Shown here: positions 8,403-16,092 of the stretch, piece after piece
How positions within the stretch are numbered: position 1 is the stretch's first letter
Layout of the letters: the number at the start of each line of letters is the position of its first letter
Assembly: GCA_020073185.1 (NCBI GenBank)
Contig: JAIQFT010000007.1
Location: 46,440 to 110,439, forward strand
DNA: 64,000 bases
Direction: 5' to 3'
DNA from: Terriglobia bacterium
GTDB taxonomy: Bacteria; Acidobacteriota; Terriglobia; Terriglobales; Acidobacteriaceae
Position numbers and translations under genes: made by a program
Notes under the pieces: model-generated
What the model saw: the letters and a program-made list of their open reading frames with translations, nothing else
What the model was told of the DNA's origin: nothing
The model's database searches: none

Positions 8403-9248
8403 TTGAACTCCACCGACCAATTCGTTCCCGCCATCACCGACATCGCGCGCGAGGCCGGGTCGCTGCTGATGACCCACTTCCGCCGGCGGGTTGGCTTCGA
8501 ATACAAAGGCGACGTGGACCTGGTGACGGAGGCTGACCGCTCCACCGAAGCCCTCATCACCGACCGCATCCGCGCCCGCTGGCCACGCCATGACCTGGTG
8601 GGTGAAGAGGGCGCGCGCGTCGAAACCGGCAGCGACTACCGCTGGTACGTCGATCCGCTCGACGGAACCACTAACTTCGCGCACGGCTTTCCGGTGTTCT
8701 GCGTGTCGATCGCGCTCGCGCACCAGGGCAAGCGCATTGCCGGCGTCATCTACGATCCCACACGCGACGAACTGTTCGCGGCGGAGAAGGGCAGCGGCGC
8801 CTACCTTAACCAGCGCCGCATTCATGTCTCCACGGTCGGCAACATGGCCGAGTGCCTTTGCGGTACCGGGTTTCCCAGCCACAAGCGCCACCAGAATCCG
8901 AACATCTACTTCTATCACCAGATCACGCTCAAGACCCACGGCGTGCGCCGCGCTGGATCGGCGGCGCTGGACCTGGCCTTCGTGGCCTGCGGACGCCTGG
9001 ACGCCTTCTGGGAATTCAATCTCAATCCCTGGGACACCGCTGCCGGCGCGCTGTTGGTGGAAGAAGCCGGCGGAAAACTTACCGTCATGAACGGCGGGCC
9101 GTGGCGCCTCGACAGCCGCGAGACGCTCGCCAGCAATGGTCTGGTCCACGCTGATTTCGTTGCCAGCGTGCAAGACACTCTTGCCGGGCGCGGGTTGGAA
9201 CCACTGCCGAGTCCGATGGAGTACGCTGCCGGGCGCAAGCGGGAGTAA
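8403..9248 (+). CDS. suhB: Inositol-1-monophosphatase family phosphatase (SuhB-like)
   Basis: 281 residues from a TTG start at 8403; the N-terminus (FVPAITDIAREAGSLLMTHF) aligns well with SuhB/IMPase starts, and no ATG fits better. Metal-site motifs are present: GEEGAR, the signature DPLDGTTNFAHGFP, and WDTAAGALLVEEAGG near the C-terminus. These bind Mg ions and the phosphomonoester. The enzyme probably dephosphorylates inositol or sugar phosphates; SuhB proteins can also act in ribosome biogenesis through Nus factors. Substrate cannot be decided from sequence. It lies between repeat arrays upstream and the cupin gene downstream, all on the same strand. Confidence 0.9.
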   Translation: MNSTDQFVPAITDIAREAGSLLMTHFRRRVGFEYKGDVDLVTEADRSTEALITDRIRARWPRHDLVGEEGARVETGSDYRWYVDPLDGTTNFAHGFPVFCVSIALAHQGKRIAGVIYDPTRDELFAAEKGSGAYLNQRRIHVSTVGNMAECLCGTGFPSHKRHQNPNIYFYHQITLKTHGVRRAGSAALDLAFVACGRLDAFWEFNLNPWDTAAGALLVEEAGGKLTVMNGGPWRLDSRETLASNGLVHADFVASVQDTLAGRGLEPLPSPMEYAAGRKRE

Positions 9249-9297
9249 GCCGGTTGAACGCACCAGTTACCGTCAGCGAAATGTATGCTGACCACCT

Positions 9298-9660
9298 ATG
9301 CCTACGCTGGTAAGTCAACCCACCCGCATCCGGGCCGCCGGCAACAAGCCCAAACTCATCGACGAATACATCGGACGCGTCAATTCCCGGACCGCGCCCG
9401 TCAGTGTCGCCCACATGCGCAGTCCCGCGGGCTGGCAGGAGCCGGGCCAGACGCCTGAGTTCGACGAGTACACCATCGTGCTGCGCGGCATGTTGCGCGT
9501 CGAGCACCAGGGCGGCCACCTTGAGGTCCGCGCCGGCCAGGCGGTCATCGCGCACCGCGGAGAATGGGTGCGCTACTCCACGCCGGAAGCCGACGGCGCC
9601 GAGTACATCGCCGTCTGCCTGCCCGCTTTTTCCATGGAGACCGTGCACCGCGACGGCTAG
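9298..9660 (+). CDS. Small cupin-domain protein
   Basis: 120 residues with a single conserved cupin beta-barrel: the region around EPGQTPEFDEYTIVLRGMLRVE provides the first motif and EVRAGQAVIAHRGEWVRYS the second. The usual HxH is replaced by less typical residues (EFDEY), so metal binding is uncertain. The function may be small-molecule binding or sugar or polyamine utilisation; nothing nearby decides. Its TAG stop lies in the left terminal CTAG of the repeat element at 9657-9782. A TATGCT hexamer sits about 9 nt before the ATG and may be a -10 box. Confidence 0.8.
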   Translation: MPTLVSQPTRIRAAGNKPKLIDEYIGRVNSRTAPVSVAHMRSPAGWQEPGQTPEFDEYTIVLRGMLRVEHQGGHLEVRAGQAVIAHRGEWVRYSTPEADGAEYIAVCLPAFSMETVHRDG

Positions 9661-9782
9661 GGAGGGTCTGATCAACCCCGGTTCTTGAAGGGGATGGCCT
9701 TCAGGCCGTCCGCAAATGCCGTACAAAGAGTACGGCTTCAGCCGCTGAGGGACCGGCGACGGCTTGATCAGAGCTTCCCTAG
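9657..9782. mobile_element. MITE/REP-like element, copy A, with terminal inverted repeats
   Basis: 126 bp with ends CTAGGGAGGGTCTGATCAA (9657-9675) and the inverse at 9764-9782, matching at 17 of 19 positions. Internal palindromes include GGCCTTCAGGCC and GTACAAAGAGTAC. A second copy, roughly 85% identical by eye, is at 47560-47686. It encodes nothing. It sits exactly between two convergent genes; the terminal CTAG at each side supplies the TAG stop of the cupin gene and the TAG stop (minus strand) of the GT39-like gene. Confidence 0.8.
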
Positions 9783-11359
9783 CGCGTTGGCATTGCCCCT
9801 GTGTCAATCAGCCGCATGGAAACGTCAAGGGAGCGCAGCAGCGCGCGGTCCCGAGGCGAGTAGCCCTCGTACTGGTAGGGCTTGTACTGCAACGGGTGAG
9901 GGTAGCGGAAGACCACGCGCCCGGCAGGCGCCGCGGGACCTGCAACGAAGGGAATCGCGAAGCAGGTGTTCATCAGCACGTAGCGCGCTTCGCCCTCTAC
10001 CTGGGCGGAATTGTGGTAGCGACAATCGCCGATCAGGAGCGCGCCCTTGCCGAAGCTGCTGGCATGGCGCAACGGCACATAGGCCGCAGCCAGACGGCTC
10101 ACCTGGGTGGGGAAACGCTGCGTCAGCGGTCGGCGCAGGTTCCACGAAAACTGCGCCACCAGTAACAGACAGACCGCGGCCGCACGCCGGTTGGGTCCCC
10201 GGCGCAGTGCCGCCGCCAGCACCGGCGCGGTCGCCAGGCAGAGGAAGGGTACCATCTCGCGCGCGTTGCGGCCGTACACGACAAACTTTCCCAGTACGAC
10301 CGAACTCACCACCAAACCGGCGTAGATCGCCACCAGCATAGCCAGCCAGGCCATGCCGCGTCGGCGGAATTCACAGTTGGTAACCACCATGACCACGAGC
10401 GCGGCGGAGCCCACCAGCCACAACACCAGCAGCAGGTGCTCGGAATGCCACAGATATGCCCACGGCAGGGACCATCCTTCGGCGTAGGAGCCTTGCGTCA
10501 CGGTTCGCGAAAACTGGCGCTGCTGATCGAAGAACGGCGGCAGCATCCGGAGCAACGACGTTACTTGCAGCACGAGCAGCGGCAATGTAAACGCGATCCC
10601 CGCGGCGAGCGCTCGCCGGATCATCACCAGCGGCGACCATCCCGGCCACAACAGGTGCGCCCCCAGCACAACCGCTGCTAATAGCCAGTAACCGTTGTAA
10701 ACGCCGAACGCGGCGGCTGCCACCAATCCGCACAGCACAGAGCGTTCGATGCCTGCCTCGTGCTTCATTCCCAGCCAGAGCGCGAGCAGGGCAAATGCCA
10801 GCGACGTGTCGTAGGGCAACAGATGGCGCGAGTAGATGGTTGCCGAAGTGGAGCAAAACATCAGGAAAGCGGCGAGCAGCGCTTCCGCCCGGCCCGCGCC
10901 GCTCCGGCGGGCGATCGCGTACACCAGGACATTGCACGCCAGGCCGGACAGTGAAAAGCACAGCGCAGAAATCCAACTGCCCGCCGCGATGTCAGCAAAA
11001 CTCGGGACTGCCGGCCCGCCTCGCAGACGCATGACCACGTATTGCGCCGTCGCCGGCACGGTGCCGACGACGCTGAACAACCAATGGTCGGAACTGCGCA
11101 CCAGGGTGTCCAGCGTGGTCAGCGGATGGCCCACGTGCTTCAGGAGTGACCAGGAGCGCTGGATACGCCCCTCGTCAACCCAGAAAAACTGCCCGCCTCG
11201 CACGCACAGCACGGCGCGGATCGCGGCCGACGCCATCACCATCAACACCAGCCACCTCCGCGCTGCCGTGTCGCTCTGATCGTGCTCGGCGGACGCGTGG
11301 TTCACGACCATCTTGGCCTTTGTCGGCTTTGCGTTAGAGATTCTCGCCAAGTGATCCAA
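9779..11359 (-). CDS. GT39-like polytopic membrane glycosyltransferase
   Basis: 526 residues from the ATG at 11359 (an ATG at 11311 is an alternative). It has about ten hydrophobic segments. The first extracytoplasmic loop has FFWVDEGR, the Asp-Glu motif typical of protein-O-mannosyltransferase and ArnT relatives, and a later segment has SATIYSRHLLPYDTS, the membrane-proximal motif of these enzymes. The C-terminal ~110 residues form a soluble domain. It most likely moves a sugar from a polyprenyl-phosphate donor to a protein, lipid or polysaccharide outside the cytoplasmic membrane. It is a more distant relative of the tandem pair at 2840-6117. Confidence 0.75.
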   Translation of the reverse strand: MDHLARISNAKPTKAKMVVNHASAEHDQSDTAARRWLVLMVMASAAIRAVLCVRGGQFFWVDEGRIQRSWSLLKHVGHPLTTLDTLVRSSDHWLFSVVGTVPATAQYVVMRLRGGPAVPSFADIAAGSWISALCFSLSGLACNVLVYAIARRSGAGRAEALLAAFLMFCSTSATIYSRHLLPYDTSLAFALLALWLGMKHEAGIERSVLCGLVAAAAFGVYNGYWLLAAVVLGAHLLWPGWSPLVMIRRALAAGIAFTLPLLVLQVTSLLRMLPPFFDQQRQFSRTVTQGSYAEGWSLPWAYLWHSEHLLLVLWLVGSAALVVMVVTNCEFRRRGMAWLAMLVAIYAGLVVSSVVLGKFVVYGRNAREMVPFLCLATAPVLAAALRRGPNRRAAAVCLLLVAQFSWNLRRPLTQRFPTQVSRLAAAYVPLRHASSFGKGALLIGDCRYHNSAQVEGEARYVLMNTCFAIPFVAGPAAPAGRVVFRYPHPLQYKPYQYEGYSPRDRALLRSLDVSMRLIDTGAMPTR

Positions 11360-11477
11360 ATGTCGCCGTGTGATGGGAAGTGCGCCGGACCGCGTGCAGG
11401 TACTCTATAGCACGGCTCCCGCCGCAAGACCTAGCCGGGGGTTAGAATTAGAATAACGGGGTTTACGATCGCCGAGG

Positions 11478-13550
11478 GTGGAAGCCGTGATCAAGTCGCT
11501 CCTGGATCGCAAGATTGAAAAGCGTCCTCCGCACGTGCGGTTGCAGGGGCGCATCCTGTTTCTCACCGAAGACCCCGAGCTTATCCGGCGACAGCTTGCG
11601 GGCTGGGACCTGCCTTGGGACACCGAGCATCCGGAAAAGAATCCCAAGCTGCGCGACGACATTTCCACCGACGAGATCACGCCCGCCCACATCTGCTTTT
11701 TCTTCGACGAGACGCTCGGCGAGTTCCCCTACACCGGCCTGAGATGCGGCCCCGGCGGAACCAGCGGAGCCGGGCAAGGAAATGACACGCCCATCCGCCG
11801 CGGCGACGTGAAACAAGGCGGGTTCGTGGCTGCCGTGAGCGGCAAGCGCCGCGGCAAGGGATCCAGCCGCGAGCAGTCGCCTTACGCTGAGCGCTGCGCC
11901 GGAATTCAGCTCGTCATCGCGGAGAACATCGAGCGCATTTACAAGCAGAACTGCCAGAACCTGGGCGTGCTCACGTCCACCGATTTTTCGCTCATTGACT
12001 GCATCCGCCGCGGCGAGGAGATTCCACTGTCCGCGTTCGCCCAGGGCGAAGACGAGATCACGCGCCAGGTGATCGAGTACGGCGGCTTGTTCCCGTTCAA
12101 CCTCGCCCGCATGCAGGGCAAGGTTTTCTTCTCGCCGATTACCACCAAGCCGCGGCCAATGACCGTGTCGGAAAAGATATTCGCCAGGCACATGGTCAAC
12201 GCGGACGGAGGGGTCGGCGTCGAGGCGGTCAAGCCGGGCGATACCGGCTTCACCCGCGTGGACCTGCGCTTCTCGCACGAGTACGTCACGCCCATGGCGG
12301 CCATCTTCTACGAGCACTTCGTCGGCAAGGGCGTGCCGGTGAACGATCGGGACACCATCAAGTTCTTCCGCGACCATCTGACGTTCCTCGACGAAGTCTT
12401 ATCGGAAGAGAAGCGCAAAATGGGCCTGCTCGACCTGGCGACGCAGCTCAAGTTCAAACAACAGGATTTCGCGAAAGACCAAGGCATACAACTGCATGGC
12501 GAATTGAAAGACCGCAAGGGCAGCGAAGGCATCTGCCACTCGGTGATGCTGGAGACTTACGCGCTGCCGGGGCAGGTGGACGTAGGCTCCGACTCGCACA
12601 CGCCGCATGTCGGCGCGATGGGCTGCATCGCCTTCGGTATCGGCACCACCGACGTGTTCAATTCCTGGATCACCAAGGACGTGCGCGTCAAGGTGCCGGG
12701 ATCGGTGAGGGTTGTCATCCGCGGCAAACGGAAGCCGAACGTCACCGCCAAGGATTTTATCCTCGCCCTTCTCGCCATGGATTACGTGCGCAGCGGCAAG
12801 GCGCTGGCGAAGGTGATCGAATACGCCGGCGAAGCGGTGGAGGAATTGAGCGTTGACGAGCGCGCCACGCTCACCAACATGGCGGCCGAGATTGGCGGTT
12901 TCACCGGAATTGTGGCGCCGGATGAAAAGGTGGTTGCATTCCTGGTCGAGCGCCGTGGCATGGATCGCGCCCAGGCGCAAATGCTCATCGAGGGTCTTAA
13001 CAGCGAACCCGACGCCCAGTATTCCCACGTCATTAAGTTGAATGCCGAAGACATTGCTCCGATGGTGGCGACGCCGGGCGATCCGGGCAACGGCAAATTT
13101 GTCCGCGACTTGAACACGCCGGTGCCCATCGAGATCGCCTACGGCGGCACCTGCACCGCCGGCAAGAACGAAGACATGGACATGTACGCGCGCGTGCTGG
13201 CCGACGCGCTGAAGCAGGGCAAGCGAGTGGCTGATTCGGTGAAGTTCTACATCCAGTTCGGCTCGCAGGAGACGCGCGATTACTGCGTGCGCCAGGGCTA
13301 CCTGGAGGTGTTCAAGCAGGCGGGCGCCATCGTCATCGAGCCCGGTTGCGGCGCCTGCATCAATGCCGGACCCGGAGTTTCGACGCGCCCCGACCAGATC
13401 GTGATCAGCGCGCAGAACCGCAATTTTCCTGGACGCAGCGGCCCGGGGCAGATGTACCTTGCCAGTCCGCTGACGGTGGCGGCCAGTGCCGTGGCCGGCT
13501 ACATCACCGAGTACGAGCCGGCGCAGGAGCGAGAGGCGGTTACGGCCTGA
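11478..13550 (+). CDS. Aconitase/isopropylmalate isomerase-family hydratase with swivel domain first
   Basis: 690 residues from the GTG at 11478 (a GTG at 11487 is possible). The swivel domain lies in the N-terminal half (SGKRRGKGSSREQSPYAE, the substrate-binding GSSRE loop at ~residues 119-136). The catalytic core follows, with VDVGSDSHTPHVGAMG and Fe-S ligands Cys559 (GGTCTAG), Cys624 and Cys627 (PGCGACI). This order matches AcnB (swivel before core), but the N-terminal HEAT domain of AcnB is absent. All three [4Fe-4S] cysteines are intact, so hydro-lyase activity is expected; aconitate is the likely substrate for a stand-alone gene with no leu genes nearby, but homologous substrates are possible. 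Confidence 0.85.
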   Translation: MEAVIKSLLDRKIEKRPPHVRLQGRILFLTEDPELIRRQLAGWDLPWDTEHPEKNPKLRDDISTDEITPAHICFFFDETLGEFPYTGLRCGPGGTSGAGQGNDTPIRRGDVKQGGFVAAVSGKRRGKGSSREQSPYAERCAGIQLVIAENIERIYKQNCQNLGVLTSTDFSLIDCIRRGEEIPLSAFAQGEDEITRQVIEYGGLFPFNLARMQGKVFFSPITTKPRPMTVSEKIFARHMVNADGGVGVEAVKPGDTGFTRVDLRFSHEYVTPMAAIFYEHFVGKGVPVNDRDTIKFFRDHLTFLDEVLSEEKRKMGLLDLATQLKFKQQDFAKDQGIQLHGELKDRKGSEGICHSVMLETYALPGQVDVGSDSHTPHVGAMGCIAFGIGTTDVFNSWITKDVRVKVPGSVRVVIRGKRKPNVTAKDFILALLAMDYVRSGKALAKVIEYAGEAVEELSVDERATLTNMAAEIGGFTGIVAPDEKVVAFLVERRGMDRAQAQMLIEGLNSEPDAQYSHVIKLNAEDIAPMVATPGDPGNGKFVRDLNTPVPIEIAYGGTCTAGKNEDMDMYARVLADALKQGKRVADSVKFYIQFGSQETRDYCVRQGYLEVFKQAGAIVIEPGCGACINAGPGVSTRPDQIVISAQNRNFPGRSGPGQMYLASPLTVAASAVAGYITEYEPAQEREAVTA

Positions 13551-13689
13551 TCCCAGCGTGGACCTGTGTCACGGCGAGCCGGGGCTGGGGCGCCACCATG
13601 ATAGGTTGGCTGGAGCGGGTGGGACTTGGCTAAAATCGCCGGTTCAGATAGATTCTTTGGTACACCCTGGAGCGAGGGGGAGAGAACAG

Positions 13690-13959
13690 ATGGCTTACGT
13701 GATTGCGGAACCCTGCATCGGCACCAAGGACACGGCCTGCGTCGATGCCTGCCCGGTGGACTGCATCCATCCCAAGAAGGACGAACCGGCGCACGCCAGT
13801 GAAGAGATGCTGTACATCGATCCGGTGGAGTGCATTGATTGCGGCGCCTGCGTGCCGGTATGCCCGGTGTCGGCGATCTTCGCGCTCGATGACCTGCCGG
13901 ACAAGTGGAAGCAATTTACCGAGCGCAATGCGGCCTACTACGGCCGCACCCCGGCGTAG
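13690..13959 (+). CDS. Ferredoxin, 7Fe/8Fe bacterial type
   Basis: 89 residues, preceded by a good ribosome-binding purine run (GAGGGGGAGAG). Cysteines fall in two groups: CIGTKDTACVDACPVDCI near the N-terminus and CIDCGACVPVCPVSAI at ~residues 50-65. Together they provide ligands for two Fe-S clusters, with the spacing of FdxA-like [3Fe-4S]/[4Fe-4S] ferredoxins. It is a soluble low-potential electron carrier and a plausible partner for the FNR-like flavoprotein at 55707. It appears monocistronic, since a terminator follows at once. Confidence 0.93.
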   Translation: MAYVIAEPCIGTKDTACVDACPVDCIHPKKDEPAHASEEMLYIDPVECIDCGACVPVCPVSAIFALDDLPDKWKQFTERNAAYYGRTPA

Positions 13960-13982
13960 GGCGAGTTTTTTCTCGGGTTCGC

Positions 13983-14024
13983 GACGGCGCGCACTTCCTG
14001 CAGAGGGCGCGCCGTCTTGTTCTT
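13983..14024 (+). terminator. Rho-independent terminator after the ferredoxin gene
   Basis: A 10-bp perfect stem (GACGGCGCGC at 13983-13992 and its complement at 14007-14016) with a 14-nt loop, followed by TTGTTCTT. Confidence 0.75.
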
Positions 14025-14117
14025 GGTCCCTTTTTTTCACACGCGTCGCTAGCAGCGAACGCCGCGCTCGTTTAGAATGATGGTTTCGCTCGATAGCGCC
14101 GTTGCAAGCAGGACCGT

Positions 14118-14858
14118 ATGCCGCTCAAGGATTCCGAGGCGGTGGTGCTGCGCAGTTATCCGCTGCGCGAAGCCGACCTGCTGGTGACGTTCTTCACGCG
14201 CGCGGAAGGCAAAGTGCGCGGCGTGGCGCGTTCGGCGAAGAAATCGAAGCGGCGCTTCGGAGGCGCGCTGGAGCCGCTGACCTGCGTCAAGCTGTATTAC
14301 GAGGACCGTGAGCGGCAGGAACTGGCGCGGATTGATTCCTGCGAGATCCTGGACTCGCCACTGACGACAGCAGTGGATTATGCGCGCGCCGTGGCGCTGG
14401 GACACGTCGCGGAGTTGCTGGACGAGTTGCTCCCTGATCGTGAGGCCAACGATGCGCTGTTCCGGCTGACAGTTTCGGTGCTGCGGTCGTTGCGCGTGGG
14501 TGCGATCTGGATGCCGCTGACCTATTTCGAGCTATGGCTGACGCGCCTGGCGGGATTTCTCCCGGAGCTCGGCGAGTGCGTGGTTTGCGGCCACACGTTG
14601 AACGGCAGCCGCGCTTTTTATCACGCGCTGGTGGACGGCCTGATGTGCGCGGGCGACAAGCGCCTGGCCTCTTCGGAGATGACGCCGGAATCGCGCGCGC
14701 TGGCCGCGGAAATGTTCCGCACGCCGGTCGATATCATGGCGCAGCAGGTGTGGCCGAAGTCGAAAGCGGCGGATTTGCGGAAGTTCTTGATCCAGATTTT
14801 GGAACGGCACCTCGAGAAGAAGTTGGTGACCGCGTCGATGTTGGACAAATTGCAATAA
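14118..14858 (+). CDS. recO: DNA repair protein RecO
   Basis: 246 residues, normal for RecO. The N-terminal OB fold (EAVVLRSYPLREADLLVTFF, then KVRGVARSAKKSKRRFGG) binds DNA and SSB. The helical C-terminal half carries a zinc-site start CVVCGH with a later MCAGD, matching the CxxC...C pattern of many RecO proteins. It works with RecF and RecR to load RecA on gapped DNA. It lies upstream of glyQS on the same strand with 60 bp between, which is mostly a hairpin repeat, so shared transcription is possible. Confidence 0.93.
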   Translation: MPLKDSEAVVLRSYPLREADLLVTFFTRAEGKVRGVARSAKKSKRRFGGALEPLTCVKLYYEDRERQELARIDSCEILDSPLTTAVDYARAVALGHVAELLDELLPDREANDALFRLTVSVLRSLRVGAIWMPLTYFELWLTRLAGFLPELGECVVCGHTLNGSRAFYHALVDGLMCAGDKRLASSEMTPESRALAAEMFRTPVDIMAQQVWPKSKAADLRKFLIQILERHLEKKLVTASMLDKLQ

Positions 14859-14861
14859 CTG

Positions 14862-14918
14862 TTAGCTCTTAGCTTCTAGCTCGAAGCCACAAGCCTCAAG
14901 CTAGCAGCTAAAAGCTAA
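14862..14918. repeat. Heptamer-register inverted repeat abutting the glyQ start codon
   Basis: Arms 14862-14881 and 14899-14918 (TTAGCTC/TAGCTTC units) are inverted at 18 of 20 positions with a 17-nt loop. The right arm ends at the base before the glyQ ATG and leaves no Shine-Dalgarno sequence. Confidence 0.75.
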
Positions 14919-15959
14919 ATGCCACAGCCGAAACAGAACCCGCTTACCTTTCAGGAATTAGTCCTGCGGTTGTCGAACTTCTTTGCCGACTACGGATGCG
15001 TGCTGCAGCAACCGCACGACCTGGAAGTCGGCGCCGGCACGATGGCGCCGGAAACCTTTCTGCGCGTGCTGGGGCCGCAGCCGTACAACGTTGTGTACGT
15101 GCAGCCATCGCGGCGTCCGGCCGATGGGCGTTATGGTGAGAACCCAAACCGGCTTTACAAACACACACAGTTACAGGTAATCCTTAAACCTCCACCTGAG
15201 GATGTGCAGGAGCTGTATTTGCGCTCCCTGGAGGCCATCGGCATCGACCTGCACCAGCACGACATCAAGTTCGAAGAGGACAACTGGGAGTCGCCGACGC
15301 TGGGCGCCTGGGGCATCGGCTGGCAGGTGATGCTGGACGGCCTGGAGATCACGCAGTTCACCTACTTCCAGCAGTGTGGGCAGATTGACCTCGACCCCAT
15401 TGCGGCGGAGCTGACGTACGGGCTGGAGCGCATTGCCGCCTTTTTGCAGGACGTCGATTCCATCTATGACATCGTGTGGGCACGGAATCCGCAGACGGGC
15501 AAAGAGGTCACCTACGGCGATGTGCGGCTCGCCGACGAGCTGCAGTACTCCGTGTATAACTTCGAGCTGGCGGACGTGGACCGCGCGTGGAAGCACCTGG
15601 AGCTGTTCGAAGACGAGTGCAAGGAGCTGCTGGCAGAGTTCGCCAAGTTGATGGGGGAGCAGAAACAGGCAGGGAAGAAAGAACGCGTCGTGGATGAGGA
15701 ATTTCCGGTGCACCTGCGGGATCAGATCCGGCGATTCCCGGTGCTGCCGTCCTTGGACCTGTGCCTGAAGTGCTCGCACCTGTTTAACATCTTGGACGCG
15801 CGGGGCGCGATCTCGGTGACGGAGCGCGTGGGAGTGATCGCGCGCATACGGCAGTTAGCGGTCGGGGTGGCGAAGGCGTGGGTGGCGCAACAAGCGATTG
15901 CGGGCCCTAGTCCGAGCGCCGTCGGCGAACCGCGACTGGCGGAGGCGCAGAAAGCCTAG
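14919..15959 (+). CDS. glyQ: Glycyl-tRNA synthetase alpha subunit
   Basis: 346 residues; typical GlyQ is ~290-310, so there is a C-terminal extension of ~40 residues ([21 protein letters not shown]). Hallmarks are near-perfect: [58 protein letters not shown], and [10 protein letters not shown]. It makes the tetramer alpha2beta2 with GlyS, which charges tRNA-Gly in the cytoplasm. It is followed by glyS with a 133-bp gap. The start codon is directly preceded by the arm of a hairpin repeat, so translation initiation may be structure-sensitive or leaderless. Confidence 0.97.
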   Translation: MPQPKQNPLTFQELVLRLSNFFADYGCVLQQPHDLEVGAGTMAPETFLRVLGPQPYNVVYVQPSRRPADGRYGENPNRLYKHTQLQVILKPPPEDVQELYLRSLEAIGIDLHQHDIKFEEDNWESPTLGAWGIGWQVMLDGLEITQFTYFQQCGQIDLDPIAAELTYGLERIAAFLQDVDSIYDIVWARNPQTGKEVTYGDVRLADELQYSVYNFELADVDRAWKHLELFEDECKELLAEFAKLMGEQKQAGKKERVVDEEFPVHLRDQIRRFPVLPSLDLCLKCSHLFNILDARGAISVTERVGVIARIRQLAVGVAKAWVAQQAIAGPSPSAVGEPRLAEAQKA

Positions 15960-16092
15960 CCGGTGGACACTGACCGTTGGCATGGGGTGATCAACGGAGA
16001 CTGGGTACCAAGAGGCGCCGCCAGCTACAAACTGATGTGACCTGCGTCACGCGAAGCTTGTAAGGCAAGTGCGACAATAACCACTTTGTACG

